DNA of 64,000 bases from Rhizobium sp. N324. GTDB taxonomy: Bacteria > Pseudomonadota > Alphaproteobacteria > Rhizobiales > Rhizobiaceae. The stretch's first letter is position 1. Every line of letters begins with the position of its first letter. Positions 33,204 through 43,897 of the stretch are shown here, piece by piece. The notes beneath the pieces are model-generated. The model was not told where the DNA came from and searched no databases. It saw nothing but the letters and a program-made list of their open reading frames with translations. Location: contig NZ_CP013630.1 of NCBI RefSeq assembly GCF_001664485.1, forward strand, positions 1,925,001-1,989,000. The letters are read 5' to 3'. Both the position numbers and the translations under genes were made by a program.

Positions 33204-36047
33204 ATGCTCGACAAGACCTATGATTCTGCTGCCGTCGAACCCAAAATCGCCGCGAAATGGGATGAGGAGGATGCTTTCCGCGCCGGCGCGAACGCCAAGC
33301 CCGGGGCCGAGACCTTCACCATCGTCATTCCGCCGCCGAATGTCACCGGTTCGCTGCATATGGGCCATGCGCTGAACAACACGCTGCAGGACATCATGGT
33401 GCGCTTCGAGCGCATGCGCGGCAAGGACGTGCTCTGGCAGCCGGGCATGGACCATGCCGGCATCGCCACGCAGATGGTCGTCGAGCGCAAGCTGATGGAA
33501 CAGCAGCTGCCCGGCCGCCGAGACATGGGCCGCGACGCCTTCATCGACAAGGTCTGGGAATGGAAGGCTGAATCGGGCGGCCTGATCTTCAACCAGCTGA
33601 AGCGCCTGGGTGCGTCCTGCGACTGGTCGCGTGAACGCTTCACCATGGACGAGGGCCTGTCGAAGGCGGTTCTCGAAGTTTTCGTCACACTCTACAAGGA
33701 AGGCCTGATCTACAAGGACAAGCGCCTGGTCAATTGGGACCCGAAGCTCCTGACGGCCATTTCCGACCTTGAAGTCGAACAGCATGAGATCAAGGGCAAT
33801 CTCTGGCATCTTCGTTATCCGCTGGAGCGGGGCGTCACCTACCAGTACCCGATTGCTTTCGACGAGGAAGGCAAACCGACCGAATGGGAAACGCGCGACT
33901 ACTTGGTCGTTGCCACCACACGTCCGGAAACGATGCTGGGCGACACCGGGGTTGCCGTCAATGCGAAGGATGAACGCTACAAGAGCATTATCGGCAAACA
34001 TGTCATTCTGCCGATCGTTGGCCGTCGGATTCCGATCGTCGCCGACGATTATGCCGACCCGACGGCCGGTACAGGTGCCGTCAAGATCACGCCTGCGCAT
34101 GACTTCAACGACTTCGACGTCGGCAAGCGGGCTGGCCTGCGCGCGATCAACATCATGAATATCGATGGCACGATTGCCATCAAGGACAATGAGGATTTCC
34201 TCGAAGGTCTCGATAATCCGGCGGCGCTGCACGGCGCCTGGGATCGCCTGGAAGGGCAGGACCGCTTCTTTGCGCGCAAGGTCATCGTCGAGATTTTCGA
34301 AGAGGCCGGTCTCGTCGACAAGATCGAGCCGCACAAGCACATGGTTCCGCATGGCGACCGCGGCGGCGTGCCGATCGAGCCGCGGCTGACTGAGCAATGG
34401 TATGTCGATGCCAAGACGCTCGCCGAGCCGGCGATCGCCTCGGTCCGCGAAGGCCGCACCAAGATGGTGCCGAAGAGCTGGGACAAGACCTATTACGAAT
34501 GGATGGAAAATATCCAGCCCTGGTGCGTCTCCCGTCAGCTCTGGTGGGGGCATCAGATTCCCGCCTGGTACGGCCCGGACGGCCAGGTCTTCGTCGAAAA
34601 GACCGAGGAAGAGGCGCTGCAGGCGGCGATCCAGCATTACCTCTCGCACGAAGGGCCGATGAAGGCCTATGTCGAGGACCTGCTCGAAAACTTCAAGCCG
34701 GGCGAGATCCTGACGCGGGACGAGGACGTGCTCGACACATGGTTTTCCTCGGCGCTCTGGCCCTTCTCGACGCTCGGCTGGCCGGACGAGACTCCTGAGC
34801 TTGCACGTTATTACCCGACCAACGTGCTCGTCACCGGCTTCGACATCATCTTCTTCTGGGTCGCCCGCATGATGATGATGGGCCTGCACTTCATGAAGGA
34901 TGAGGACGGCAATCCCGTCGAGCCCTTCAATACCGTCTATGTCCACGCGCTGGTGCGCGACAAGAACGGGCAGAAGATGTCGAAGTCGAAGGGCAACGTC
35001 ATCGATCCGCTGGAACTGATCGACGAATACGGCGCCGACGCGCTGCGTTTCACCCTGGCGATCATGGCGGCACAGGGCCGCGACGTGAAGCTCGATCCGG
35101 CCCGCATTGCCGGCTACCGCAATTTCGGCACCAAGCTCTGGAACGCCACGCGTTTCGCCGAGATGAACGGCGCCAAGAGCGATCCGCATTTCGTGCCGGA
35201 GGCGGCCGAACTCACCATCAACCGCTGGATTCTGACGGAGCTTGCCCGTACGGAACGTGACGTAACGGAAGCACTCGAAGCCTTCCGCTTCAACGATGCC
35301 GCCGGCGCGCTCTACCGCTTCGTCTGGAACGAGGTCTGCGACTGGTATCTCGAGCTTTTGAAGCCGGTCTTCAACGGCGAGGACGAGGGCGCCAAGGCCG
35401 AGGCCCAGGCCTGCAGCGCCTATATCCTCGAAGAGATCTACAAGCTGCTGCATCCCTTCATGCCGTTCATGACCGAAGAGCTCTGGGCTCATACGGCGGG
35501 CGAGGGCAAGGAGCGCGACACGCTGGTCTGCCATGCCGAATGGCCGTCGCCCTCCTATGCCGATAACGGGGCTGCCGACGAGATCAACTGGCTGATCGAC
35601 CTCGTCTCCGGCATCCGCTCGGTGCGCGCCGAAATGAATGTGCCGCCGTCGGCGACGGCTCCGCTTGTCGTCGTCAAGGCCAACAACCTGACGCGCGAAA
35701 GGCTGTTCCGCCACGACGCCGCCATCAAGCGGCTTGCGCGTGTCGAGGCGATATCGCTGGCCGACGACGCGCCGAAGGGGGCTGCCCAGATCGTCGTCGA
35801 CGAGGCCACGATCTGCCTGCCGCTCGGCAATCTGATCGATCTGTCGGCCGAAAAGGCGCGGCTTGAGAAGGCGATCGGCAAGATGGAAGGCGAGATTTCG
35901 CGCATCGACGGCAAGCTCTCCAACGAGAAGTTCGTCGCCAATGCCAATCCCGACGTGGTCGAGGCCGAGCGCGAGCGCCTCGAGGAACTGAAGGGGCAGA
36001 TCGCCAGCCTGAAGACCGCCCTCTCCAGGGTGAGCGAAGCCGGATAA
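33204..36047 (+). CDS. valS: Valine--tRNA ligase
   Basis: Charges tRNA-Val in the cytoplasm. The 947-residue class I synthetase has the HIGH signature as HMGH near residue 50 ([13 protein letters not shown]) and KMSKS at about residue 590 ([14 protein letters not shown]). The CP1 editing domain lies between them ([17 protein letters not shown]). A C-terminal coiled coil begins at [21 protein letters not shown] 33204 is used because the family starts at MLDKTYDS; an upstream GTG at 33141 would extend into the popZ terminator region. Monocistronic. Confidence 0.97.
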   Translation: MLDKTYDSAAVEPKIAAKWDEEDAFRAGANAKPGAETFTIVIPPPNVTGSLHMGHALNNTLQDIMVRFERMRGKDVLWQPGMDHAGIATQMVVERKLMEQQLPGRRDMGRDAFIDKVWEWKAESGGLIFNQLKRLGASCDWSRERFTMDEGLSKAVLEVFVTLYKEGLIYKDKRLVNWDPKLLTAISDLEVEQHEIKGNLWHLRYPLERGVTYQYPIAFDEEGKPTEWETRDYLVVATTRPETMLGDTGVAVNAKDERYKSIIGKHVILPIVGRRIPIVADDYADPTAGTGAVKITPAHDFNDFDVGKRAGLRAINIMNIDGTIAIKDNEDFLEGLDNPAALHGAWDRLEGQDRFFARKVIVEIFEEAGLVDKIEPHKHMVPHGDRGGVPIEPRLTEQWYVDAKTLAEPAIASVREGRTKMVPKSWDKTYYEWMENIQPWCVSRQLWWGHQIPAWYGPDGQVFVEKTEEEALQAAIQHYLSHEGPMKAYVEDLLENFKPGEILTRDEDVLDTWFSSALWPFSTLGWPDETPELARYYPTNVLVTGFDIIFFWVARMMMMGLHFMKDEDGNPVEPFNTVYVHALVRDKNGQKMSKSKGNVIDPLELIDEYGADALRFTLAIMAAQGRDVKLDPARIAGYRNFGTKLWNATRFAEMNGAKSDPHFVPEAAELTINRWILTELARTERDVTEALEAFRFNDAAGALYRFVWNEVCDWYLELLKPVFNGEDEGAKAEAQACSAYILEEIYKLLHPFMPFMTEELWAHTAGEGKERDTLVCHAEWPSPSYADNGAADEINWLIDLVSGIRSVRAEMNVPPSATAPLVVVKANNLTRERLFRHDAAIKRLARVEAISLADDAPKGAAQIVVDEATICLPLGNLIDLSAEKARLEKAIGKMEGEISRIDGKLSNEKFVANANPDVVEAERERLEELKGQIASLKTALSRVSEAG

Positions 36048-36080
36048 GCTTCATCACTCGTTTTGGTAGGTTATTTCAAG

Positions 36081-36109
36081 GACGCGCTCCCGCGATGGGC
36101 GCGTCTTTC
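36081..36109 (+). terminator. Terminator after valS
   Basis: GACGCGC pairs with GCGCGTC around an 11-nt loop, followed by TTTC. It lies 33 nt after the valS stop. Confidence 0.65.
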
Positions 36110-36446
36110 ATCGTTTTGGGCGCGCTTGATTCGGTCCTCAAAGCGGCTGTTTCAGGCGCTGAGCCTGTGGATTGTGGCTTCGCGGGCATCCTGCGGGCGA
36201 AAACTGTCACTGTTGTCGGATTGATACAGCTTCCGCAATGTGTGGAATGAAAACCCAAAACCCCATCCGAAAACCGATAACTCTGGAATAAAATTTTATT
36301 AACCAGATTTTTTGACGTGTCCGTCAATTTCTTTACGTAAGTTGGTCAGTGTAATGCCTGGGAGTGCCGCCGTGGGGCGCGTTGCCATGTCGAGCGAACA
36401 CTTACTAGAGTGACGTCACATCAATTGCTGGAGTGGGGGAGACACA
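36110..36446. other. Gene-free region upstream of the FadL-like gene
   Basis: A 337-nt stretch richer in A and T than its surroundings, especially 36230-36320. A minus-strand frame over 36076-36327 lacks ribosome binding site and codon bias. It probably holds the promoter and regulator sites of the outer-membrane protein gene; no specific operator was recognised. Confidence 0.5.
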
Positions 36447-37727
36447 ATGGCATCGCGTAGGTTTTCCAAGGGCGTAACGTCGCTCGTTCTTCTTTCGTCG
36501 CTTGCGTCGCCGTCCTTCGCCGGCGGACTGGAGCGCGGCGGCTACAATATCGATCAGCTGTTCGATACGTCGCCTTTCTCGTTTCAGTCGGGCGTGACCT
36601 ATGTCACGCCGCAGCGCAAGCTGAAGGATGTCCGTGATACGGATACGTCGACATCTCCCGGCGGTGGCAATCTGAACAGCCGGCCAAACACCGCCGACGA
36701 CAGCTCGAACTACACCATTCCTTACATTGGCTTTAAAGCAGGTTTCGGCGACGCCATCGACTGCCTCGTCGACTATTCCGAGCCCTTCGGCGGCCATACC
36801 GATCCTGGTTTGAACTGGGCTGGCGCCAACAATAATATCGAAACGGAAATCAAAACCCGCAACTATGGCGGCACCTGCTCCTATCGTTTTGATGTCGGCC
36901 CTGGGCAGCTTCGCTTCATTGGCGGCGCTTTCTATCAGGAGGTCGAAGGTTTCAAGGAACGCCTGGTCTCGACGGTTCCAATTCTGGTCGGTACCGGCAC
37001 CGGCGTCGGCCGCCTAGATCTCGACGATAGTGGCTGGGGCTGGCGCGCCGGTCTCGCCTACGAGATTCCGGAATATGCGATGCGGGCAAGCCTCGTCTAT
37101 AACAGCCGCGTCAAGTACGATAACCTGACCGGTACGGTCGATCTGACGCAGGTGACCGCGCCATTTGCACCGCTCAACGGCGCTCCTTACGGAAGGGTAA
37201 CGGACGTATTCGGCTCCGCCGAAGCGCCGGATTCGCTGGAGCTGAAGCTGCAGAGCGGTATCGCTCCGGATTGGCTCGCCTTCGGATCGGTCAAGTGGAC
37301 GAACTGGAGCGTCCTGCAGTCCGTGCCTTTCTGCCCGACGTCGACGAAGGGCGTGGTCGCCTGCCGATCCGGCGGCGCGACGGAGCTGACCTCGCTCGAC
37401 CTTCTTTATCGTGACGGCTGGACGATCTCCGGCGGTGTTGGCCACAAGTTCAACGAGCAATGGGCCGGCGCAGTCAGCCTGACATGGGACCGCGGCACCA
37501 GCCAGGGCTATGGCGCCCAGACCGACAGCTGGACGGTGGGTCTCGGTGCAGCTTACACCCCGACCGAACATATCGAATGGCGCGTCGCCGGTGCCGTGGG
37601 CGTGTTGACGAGCGGTTCGTCCGGCGTTGTGACCCAGGACGGAGTCACGTTTGGAGATGATGTCTCCTATTCCTTTGGCAACGATCTGGTCGCTGCACTG
37701 TCGACGAGCCTAAAGATTAAGTTTTAA
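36447..37727 (+). CDS. Outer-membrane transport protein, OmpP1/FadL/TodX family
   Basis: A 426-residue outer-membrane beta barrel expected to pass long-chain fatty acids or other hydrophobic compounds. A Sec signal peptide ends at about residue 26 (SPSFAGG). The mature N-terminus GGLERGGYNIDQLFD corresponds to the plug-forming segment of the family. The remainder shows alternating amphipathic strands rich in Gly and aromatics, ending in Phe (KIKF) as usual for BAM-inserted barrels. GGGGGAG lies about 6 nt before the ATG. It is followed directly by a strong terminator. The transported substrate is not known. Confidence 0.86.
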   Translation: MASRRFSKGVTSLVLLSSLASPSFAGGLERGGYNIDQLFDTSPFSFQSGVTYVTPQRKLKDVRDTDTSTSPGGGNLNSRPNTADDSSNYTIPYIGFKAGFGDAIDCLVDYSEPFGGHTDPGLNWAGANNNIETEIKTRNYGGTCSYRFDVGPGQLRFIGGAFYQEVEGFKERLVSTVPILVGTGTGVGRLDLDDSGWGWRAGLAYEIPEYAMRASLVYNSRVKYDNLTGTVDLTQVTAPFAPLNGAPYGRVTDVFGSAEAPDSLELKLQSGIAPDWLAFGSVKWTNWSVLQSVPFCPTSTKGVVACRSGGATELTSLDLLYRDGWTISGGVGHKFNEQWAGAVSLTWDRGTSQGYGAQTDSWTVGLGAAYTPTEHIEWRVAGAVGVLTSGSSGVVTQDGVTFGDDVSYSFGNDLVAALSTSLKIKF

Positions 37728-37749
37728 TTCCCCGATTTGAAGAATTGAT

Positions 37750-37776
37750 GAGCCCGGCACTGCCGGGCTCTTCTTT
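37750..37776 (+). terminator. Terminator after the FadL-like gene
   Basis: GAGCCCGGCA pairs with TGCCGGGCTC with almost no loop beyond one or two bases, followed by TTCTTTAT. Confidence 0.82.
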
Positions 37777-38448
37777 ATCCGCGCCCGCTAATTATACTAT
37801 TTTCTGATCCCGTTTTGTGACGATTCCGCAACACTTTTTTACGACGATTGGCGTAAGGTGGCAGCGGGGTGAATTTGTCCATTTCCCGCCACAAAGAGAG
37901 CGCAGCGATATTTGCGTACGAGGAGACGGGCAGGCTTGCGGTGCGTGTAAATTGTAGCATGGGTCGATTTTTTTCCGGTAACACCAGATCGCGCGATACG
38001 ATTGGCGGCAATCGTTTGATTGCGGTCGTTTCGCTTGCCGCGCAAGGCTGTTCCAGCCGCCGATCCGGCCTCGCGGCGGCGCCGTCTGGCCGTTCTTTGT
38101 TGTCGTTTTCGGCCCGCTCGAATGAGCAGCCCGGCCTTGCTGGAGATGTCGATACCGGTTTCGTCACATTTGCTGTTTACGAATATGGTGAAGGCGGGAA
38201 GGCGGATGCAGCACCTGCCGAAAGAGTGCCACGGAGATTGCAGTCGGGCCATGCCGGGAGCCGGGTGGTTCTGAATGATGCACTGAGAACTCGGCCTTCG
38301 ATAGAGGGCCAGTGGGCTGGATGCGACGCGGGCAAAGGAGCCATGGAGCTCGCCGCGGGATCGCTCGCCTCGACGAAATACATCCGCGGAATGCACGGCG
38401 CGAGCGCCGCTGCTTCCTGCCTGTGATGAGCGAAAGAAATCGGTTGAA
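37777..38448. promoter_or_regulatory. Long non-coding leader/promoter region of exoR
   Basis: A stretch of 672 nt with no convincing gene. Frames open on both strands (plus 37869-38426, minus 37839-38603), but neither has a good ribosome binding site, family motif or consistent codon bias. It contains several short dyads such as GCAATCG/CGATTGC-like pairs near 38005-38025. Given its position it should carry the exoR promoter, possibly with a long 5' untranslated RNA. In S. meliloti exoR is subject to ChvI feedback; no ChvI site is claimed here. Confidence 0.5.
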
Positions 38449-39252
38449 ATGGTAACGTCCGAGTTCAAACTGTTCAAGATCATGCTGATGGGCATGTCGA
38501 TGGCCGTAGCCCTGGCGCTGTCCGGCCCGGTCCGCGCATTCGACATCAAGGCGGGCGTCAGCAAGGAATCCGGCCCATTCGATCTCTTCAAGTTCGGCTT
38601 CAAAGCCTATAAGAACGGCCAGAAGGAAGAGGCGGTCGAAGCCTATAAATATGCTGCCGAAAAGGGCCATACCGGCTCGCGCTGGGCGCTTGCCAACATG
38701 TATGCCGATGGCGACGGCGTCACGCAGGATGATTTCGAAGCCTTCAAGATTTACAGCGAGATCGCCCAGCAGGGTGTCGAGCCCGGCTCGGAAGACACCG
38801 GCTTCTTCGTCAACGCGCTGCTCTCGCTCGCCAATTATTACAAGCACGGCATTTCGGGCAGTCCTGTCCGGATCGACCTCAGCCAGGCGCGCCAGCTTTA
38901 CTTTCAGGTGGCCTCCACCTTTGGCGTCCCCGAGGCGCAGTTCCAGCTGGCGCAGATGATGCTGGCCGGCGAGGGCGGCAATGCCAGCCCGCAGCAGGCG
39001 AAGAAATGGCTGAACCAGGCTCGCAAGAGCGGTCATCCCGGCGCCATGGCGGTCTTCGGCAATATTCTTTTCGACGAAGGCCAGACGGCCCGCGGCTTGG
39101 CGCTGATGACGGCAGCACTCGACCGCTGCAAGCCCAAGGATTGCAACTGGATGGAAGCGCTGCAGGAACAGGCCTTCTCAGTTGCCAACGAGGCCGACCG
39201 CCGCACGGCGGTATCCCTCTCGCACAGCATCGCCAGCGGCTCGGACGACTGA
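38449..39252 (+). CDS. exoR: Periplasmic exopolysaccharide regulator ExoR
   Basis: A 267-residue Sel1-repeat protein closely resembling S. meliloti ExoR, with blocks such as GVSKESGPF, AAEKGHTGSRWALANMYA, FEAFKIYSEIAQQGVEPGSE and QARQLYFQ. The signal peptide covers about residues 1-29 (LALSGPVRA). In the known system periplasmic ExoR binds the ExoS sensor kinase and holds the ExoS-ChvI pathway off. Acidic pH or entry into the host causes its proteolysis, derepressing succinoglycan-type EPS and repressing motility. exoS and chvI are not in this window. A hairpin follows the stop. Confidence 0.95.
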   Translation: MVTSEFKLFKIMLMGMSMAVALALSGPVRAFDIKAGVSKESGPFDLFKFGFKAYKNGQKEEAVEAYKYAAEKGHTGSRWALANMYADGDGVTQDDFEAFKIYSEIAQQGVEPGSEDTGFFVNALLSLANYYKHGISGSPVRIDLSQARQLYFQVASTFGVPEAQFQLAQMMLAGEGGNASPQQAKKWLNQARKSGHPGAMAVFGNILFDEGQTARGLALMTAALDRCKPKDCNWMEALQEQAFSVANEADRRTAVSLSHSIASGSDD

Positions 39253-39266
39253 GGCAGGATAAACAT

Positions 39267-39305
39267 AGAGCATTTCCGTGATTCTTCAAATTGCGGAAAC
39301 GCTCT
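39267..39305. repeat. AGAGC...GCTCT inverted repeat at the 3' end of exoR
   Basis: AGAGCATTTCCG pairs with CGGAAACGCTCT with one mismatch around a 15-nt A/T-rich loop. Elements of this wording recur at 3' ends of rhizobial genes in my recollection, so it may be a dispersed palindrome as well as a terminator shared with the convergent xthA. Confidence 0.6.
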
Positions 39306-39327
39306 ATCTCTTTGTTTTCATGCAATT

Positions 39328-40119
39328 CTAGGCCGCGAAATCGAAATAGGCGATCACAGGCACGTGGTCGGATGGTTTTTCCCAGGCCCGCACGTGTTTT
39401 TCGATCGCAGCCGACGTCATCCGGTCGGCGGCCTCGGGCGACAGCAGCAGATGATCGATGCGAATGCCGTTGTTCTTCGGCCAGGCACCGGCCTGATAAT
39501 CCCAGAAGGAATAGAACTGCGTCGCATCCGTCGTCGCGCGCACTGCATCCGTCAGCCCGAGATTTTCGAGCCGGCGGAACGCCTCCCGCGTCTGCGGCAG
39601 AAACAGCGCATCGCTTTCCCAGACCTTGGGATCGAAGCAGTCGTGCGGTTCCGGGATGACATTGTAATCGCCGGCAAGCACCAGCATCTCCTCATAGGCC
39701 AGCCGCTCGGCGGCAAAGGTCCGCAGGCGCTCCATCCAGGCGAGCTTGTAGGGATATTTCTCGGTGTCGACAGGATTGCCGTTCGGCAGGTAGATGCAGC
39801 AGACGCGCAGGATGCGTGTGTCGGGCAGCGTGAACACAGCTTCGAGGAAACGCGACTGTTCGTCCAGCAGATCGCCGGGCAGGCCGCGGTTGACTTCGGA
39901 AGGCGAACTCTTCGAGAGGATCGCCACGCCATTGAAGCCTTTCTGGCCGTGCGTCTCGACATGATAGCCGAGTGCCTCGATCTCCAGCCTGGGAAACCCT
40001 TCGTCGACCGTCTTGATCTCCTGCAGGCAGACGATATCCGGATCGGAATCCTTGAGCCATTGCGTGAGATTGTCGATGCGCGCCTTGACGCCGTTGATGT
40101 TCCAGGTCGCGATCTTCAT
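39328..40119 (-). CDS. xthA: Exodeoxyribonuclease III
   Basis: A 263-residue AP endonuclease/3'-exonuclease for base-excision repair. It begins MKIATWNINGVKARI. It keeps the metal-binding glutamate in CLQEIKT near residue 34, the GDYNVIPEPHDCFDP segment with catalytic Asp/Asn, and the C-terminal SDHVPVIAYF histidine motif. ATG 40119 is chosen because the family starts exactly there; the frame extends upstream without resemblance. Closest to the ExoIII/XthA class rather than the ExoA group. Confidence 0.94.
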   Translation of the reverse strand: MKIATWNINGVKARIDNLTQWLKDSDPDIVCLQEIKTVDEGFPRLEIEALGYHVETHGQKGFNGVAILSKSSPSEVNRGLPGDLLDEQSRFLEAVFTLPDTRILRVCCIYLPNGNPVDTEKYPYKLAWMERLRTFAAERLAYEEMLVLAGDYNVIPEPHDCFDPKVWESDALFLPQTREAFRRLENLGLTDAVRATTDATQFYSFWDYQAGAWPKNNGIRIDHLLLSPEAADRMTSAAIEKHVRAWEKPSDHVPVIAYFDFAA

Positions 40120-40243
40120 GGCTCTGTCCTGTTCGCTTCGTGCGCTTCTTTTATCGTGGTCTTTCCTAGCAGGACAAGACGATAAACCCGCCGGAGTCAC
40201 TTCTTCGGCCAGTTCATTAGGACAGTGCGATGCGTCTGGATAT

Positions 40244-40576
40244 TCAGATCGAGAAGCTGGTGCCGCAGCCGCAGCTTGCCACTGCGTTGGGGTTCTTGAT
40301 CTGGAAGGATTGACCAAGCAGATTGTCGACGAAGTCGATCTCCGAACCCGCCATGTAGACGAGCGACAGGCTGTCGATCAGCACCTTGGCGTTGTTCTTT
40401 TCGACGACGACGTCATCGTCGCCGGCGCTGTCGGCAAGATCGAACTTGTAGGAAAAGCCGGAACAGCCGCCGCCTTCGACGGAGACGCGCAACGCGCTCT
40501 TGCCGGCCTCGGCGCCGACGATCGCAGCGATACGCTTTGCGGCGGCATCTGAAAGGGTTACACTCATATCCGTCAT
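40244..40576 (-). CDS. erpA: A-type iron-sulfur cluster carrier (ErpA/IscA family)
   Basis: A 110-residue scaffold/carrier that hands [2Fe-2S] or [4Fe-4S] clusters to apoproteins. The three conserved cysteines are present: one in EGGGCSGFSY and two in the C-terminal SCGCGTSF. ATG 40576 has AGGAGG about 5 nt upstream. In alphaproteobacteria a single A-type gene often stands next to xthA and dgt as here. The gene diverges from dgt across 222 nt. ErpA versus IscA cannot be decided on sequence alone. Confidence 0.92.
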   Translation of the reverse strand: MTDMSVTLSDAAAKRIAAIVGAEAGKSALRVSVEGGGCSGFSYKFDLADSAGDDDVVVEKNNAKVLIDSLSLVYMAGSEIDFVDNLLGQSFQIKNPNAVASCGCGTSFSI

Positions 40577-40798
40577 GTTTCCTCCTGCCGGGGTCAAGAT
40601 CCGGAGAGAATGGGTTTTGGCACTTGAATGTTCAAATACCTGATATCAAACGAACTTATCATGATCTTCGGAAAAAGGCCATGATGCGCGGAGGTGGTTG
40701 AGTAAGCGCCTCTTTGCCGTTTCTTCGGGCTATAGGTATGAAGAGCGCAAAGCGGCGTCAATGGGCAGATGCGGCAACATGCAGGATGACGGTGAAGA

Positions 40799-42016
40799 AT
40801 GACGATCGATACGCGTGCTTTAGGTTTCGGCAGCAGTGAAAGGGCAGTCTATGCGGCAGACCCCTGGACGAGCCGCGGGCGGCTCTATCCGGAGGACGGC
40901 AGCCCGACGCGCTCCGATTTCCAGCGCGACCGCGACCGCATCGTCCATACCACCGCCTTCCGCCGGCTGAAGCACAAGACCCAGGTCTTCATCGCCCAGG
41001 ACGGCGATCATTACCGCACCCGGCTGACGCATACGATCGAGGTGGCGCAGATCGCCCGCGCGCTCGCCCGCGCCCTGAAGCTCGACGAGGATCTGGCCGA
41101 GGGCGTGGCGCTGGTGCATGATTTCGGCCACACGCCGTTCGGGCACACCGGCGAGGACGCGCTGCACGAGGTGCTGTTGCCCTATGGCGGTTTCGACCAC
41201 AATGCCCAATCGCTGCGCATTGTCACCAAGCTGGAGCGGCGCTATGCCGAATTCGACGGCATCAACCTGACATGGGAAAGCCTCGAAGGCCTGGTCAAGC
41301 ACAATGGCCCGCTGCTGACGCCGGATGGCGTGGGCACGCGCGGCCCGGTTCCGCAGCCGATCCTCGATTATTGCGAGTTGCACGATCTTGAGCTGGCAAC
41401 CTATGCCAGCCTCGAGGCCCAGGTCGCGGCGATTGCCGACGACATCGCCTATAACACCCACGATATCGACGACGGCCTGCGCTCCGGCTACCTGACGTTC
41501 GATATGCTGGAGGAAATCCCGTTTTTGGCCGGGCTGATGGCCGAGGTGAGGGTGCGATATCCGCATCTGGAGCCGAGCCGCTTCACCCATGAGATCATGC
41601 GGCGGCAGATCACCCGCATGGTCGAAGACGTGATCGCCGTTGCGCAGGAGCGCCTTTCCCTGCTGCGGCCCGAGAGTGCTGCCGACATCCGCGCCGCCGA
41701 CCGGGTTATCGCCACCTTCTCCGATCGCATGGCCGAAACCGACAGGCAGATCAAGGCGATGCTGTTCAAGCGCATCTACCGCAATCCCGATATCATGCGC
41801 ATCCGCGCCGGTGCGGCAAAGATCGTCACCGATCTCTTTGCCGCCTACATGGCCAATCCCAAGGAGATGCAGAGCCATTACTGGGTCGATCATATCGCCG
41901 GTCTCGCCGATGCGCCGAAGGCCCGCCATGTCGGCGACTATCTCGCCGGCATGACCGACACCTATGCAATCAGCGCCCACAGGCGATTGTTTGACCACAC
42001 TCCGGATTTGCGATAG
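40799..42016 (+). CDS. dgt: dGTP triphosphohydrolase-like HD-domain protein
   Basis: A 405-residue dNTP triphosphohydrolase-like enzyme that removes tripolyphosphate from deoxynucleotides. HD-domain metal ligands are visible: His in [10 protein letters not shown] near residue 76, HD in [16 protein letters not shown] near 106-107, and the later [15 protein letters not shown] aspartate near 220. The N-terminal [19 protein letters not shown] is typical of the Dgt-like type 2 subfamily. It lies 62 nt upstream of argS in the same direction, a common alphaproteobacterial pairing. Confidence 0.93.
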   Translation: MTIDTRALGFGSSERAVYAADPWTSRGRLYPEDGSPTRSDFQRDRDRIVHTTAFRRLKHKTQVFIAQDGDHYRTRLTHTIEVAQIARALARALKLDEDLAEGVALVHDFGHTPFGHTGEDALHEVLLPYGGFDHNAQSLRIVTKLERRYAEFDGINLTWESLEGLVKHNGPLLTPDGVGTRGPVPQPILDYCELHDLELATYASLEAQVAAIADDIAYNTHDIDDGLRSGYLTFDMLEEIPFLAGLMAEVRVRYPHLEPSRFTHEIMRRQITRMVEDVIAVAQERLSLLRPESAADIRAADRVIATFSDRMAETDRQIKAMLFKRIYRNPDIMRIRAGAAKIVTDLFAAYMANPKEMQSHYWVDHIAGLADAPKARHVGDYLAGMTDTYAISAHRRLFDHTPDLR

Positions 42017-42078
42017 GCAGCGGTCGCCCCGCCAAGGGCCGATTTGCCTTTGGCACAGCCTATGCATGGAAGAGTGCG

Positions 42079-43836
42079 ATGAACCTTTTTACCGACTTCG
42101 AAGCCAGGATCAAAACCGCCCTTGAACAGATCGATCTGGTCAGGGAAAAGCGATCCGAGCTCGATTTCGGCCGTATCGCCGTCGAGCCGCCGCGTGACGC
42201 GAGCCACGGCGACGTTGCGACCAATGCCGCGATGGTGCTGGCAAAACCGCTCGGAACCAACCCGCGCGCGCTGGCCGACATCATCATCGCCAAGCTCAGG
42301 GAGGACGCCGACGTCGCCGATGTTTCGGTCGCGGGTCCCGGTTTCATCAACATCCGTCTCTCTGTCGGTTACTGGCAGCGGCTGCTCGCCGCGATGATCG
42401 GCGCCGGCACCGATTACGGCCGCTCAACGCTGGGTGAGGGGCGGAAGGTCAACGTCGAATATGTCTCGGCCAATCCGACCGGGCCGATGCATGTCGGCCA
42501 TTGCCGCGGCGCCGTCGTCGGCGACGCGCTCGCCAACCTGCTCGCCTTTGCCGGCTACGGCGTCGAGAAGGAATATTACATCAACGATGCCGGTTCGCAG
42601 ATCGACGTGCTCGCCCGTTCCGTCTTCCTGCGCTATCGCGAGGCGCTCGGCGAAAAGATCGGCGAAATTCCCTCGGGCCTCTATCCGGGCGACTATCTCG
42701 TGCCTGTGGGACAGTCGCTTGCCGCCGATTACGGCGTGCGGCTGCACAACATGCCGGAAGACCAATGGATGCCGATCGTCAAGGACCGCACCATCGATGC
42801 GATGATGGTGATGATCCGCGAAGACCTGGCGGCGCTGAACGTCCATCACGATATCTTCTTCTCCGAGCGCACCCTGCATGCCAATGGCGCGGCTGCGATC
42901 CGCACGGCGATCAATGACCTGACCTTCAAGGGCTATGTCTACAAGGGCACGCTGCCGCCGCCGAAGGGCCAGCTGCCCGAGGATTGGGAGGATCGCGAAC
43001 AGACGCTGTTCCGCTCGACCGAAGTGGGCGATGATATGGACCGGCCGCTGATCAAGTCCGACGGTTCCTATACCTATTTCGCCGCCGACGTCGCCTACTT
43101 CAAGAACAAGTTCGATCGCGGTTTCGACGAGATGATCTATGTGCTCGGCGCCGACCATGGCGGCTACGTCAAGCGCCTGGAAGCGGTGGCACGCGGCGTT
43201 TCGGACGGTAAGGCGAAGCTGACGGTGCTGCTCTGCCAGCTCGTCAAGCTTTATCGCAACGGCGAGCCGGTGAAGATGTCGAAACGCTCGGGCGATTTTG
43301 TCACGCTTCGGGATGTCGTCGAGGAAGTCGGCCGTGATTCGGTCCGTTTCATGATGCTTTACCGCAAGAATTCCGAGCCGCTCGACTTCGATTTCGCCAA
43401 AGTGACGGAACAGTCGAAAGATAATCCGGTTTTTTACGTGCAATATGCGCATGCCCGCTGCATGTCGGTCTTCCGGCAGGCGAGAGAGGCTTTCGGCGAC
43501 CTCGATGTTTCCCCTGCCGAACTGGCGCAAACCATTGCAGGCATTGGAGATCCGGCCGAATTGCAGCTCGTCGCCAAGCTCGCCGAATTCCCGCGGATCG
43601 TCGAAGCGGCAGCTCAGTCGCAGGAGCCGCATCGGGTCGCTTTTTACCTCTACGACCTCGCAAGTTCTTTCCACGCGCACTGGAACAAAGGTAAAGATCA
43701 GCCGGAATTACGATTTGTTAATGATAAAAACCGAGAATCAACTATTGCCAGACTTGGGCTGGTGTACGCCGTCGCGTCGGTTTTGAAGTCGGGACTTGCC
43801 ATTACAGGCACTGCCGCACCGGACGAAATGCGATAA
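42079..43836 (+). CDS. argS: Arginine--tRNA ligase
   Basis: Charges tRNA-Arg. The 585-residue class I enzyme has an N-terminal Add-1 domain, the HIGH-like HVGH in [17 protein letters not shown] near residue 137, the KMSKR loop near residue 399, and a C-terminal DALR anticodon-binding domain starting about [16 protein letters not shown] good site (GGAAGAG) precedes the ATG. It probably forms a transcript with dgt and continues 61 nt later into the SPOR protein gene. Confidence 0.96.
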   Translation: MNLFTDFEARIKTALEQIDLVREKRSELDFGRIAVEPPRDASHGDVATNAAMVLAKPLGTNPRALADIIIAKLREDADVADVSVAGPGFINIRLSVGYWQRLLAAMIGAGTDYGRSTLGEGRKVNVEYVSANPTGPMHVGHCRGAVVGDALANLLAFAGYGVEKEYYINDAGSQIDVLARSVFLRYREALGEKIGEIPSGLYPGDYLVPVGQSLAADYGVRLHNMPEDQWMPIVKDRTIDAMMVMIREDLAALNVHHDIFFSERTLHANGAAAIRTAINDLTFKGYVYKGTLPPPKGQLPEDWEDREQTLFRSTEVGDDMDRPLIKSDGSYTYFAADVAYFKNKFDRGFDEMIYVLGADHGGYVKRLEAVARGVSDGKAKLTVLLCQLVKLYRNGEPVKMSKRSGDFVTLRDVVEEVGRDSVRFMMLYRKNSEPLDFDFAKVTEQSKDNPVFYVQYAHARCMSVFRQAREAFGDLDVSPAELAQTIAGIGDPAELQLVAKLAEFPRIVEAAAQSQEPHRVAFYLYDLASSFHAHWNKGKDQPELRFVNDKNRESTIARLGLVYAVASVLKSGLAITGTAAPDEMR

Positions 43837-43897
43837 CGTCACCATTTCCCCACAATGCGCTGGCATTTCAGAGTTGGCGTTTGCGAGTGGGATAGGC

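Noticed and set aside
33165..35714. 849-codon open frame antisense to valS
   Set aside because: A shadow frame produced by strong GC bias at third positions of valS; no start signal, and the valS frame has all synthetase motifs.
37839..38603. Open frames on both strands upstream of exoR (plus 37869-38426, minus 37839-38603)
   Set aside because: Neither has a ribosome binding site, recognisable motif or stable codon preference, and the minus frame overlaps the start of exoR.
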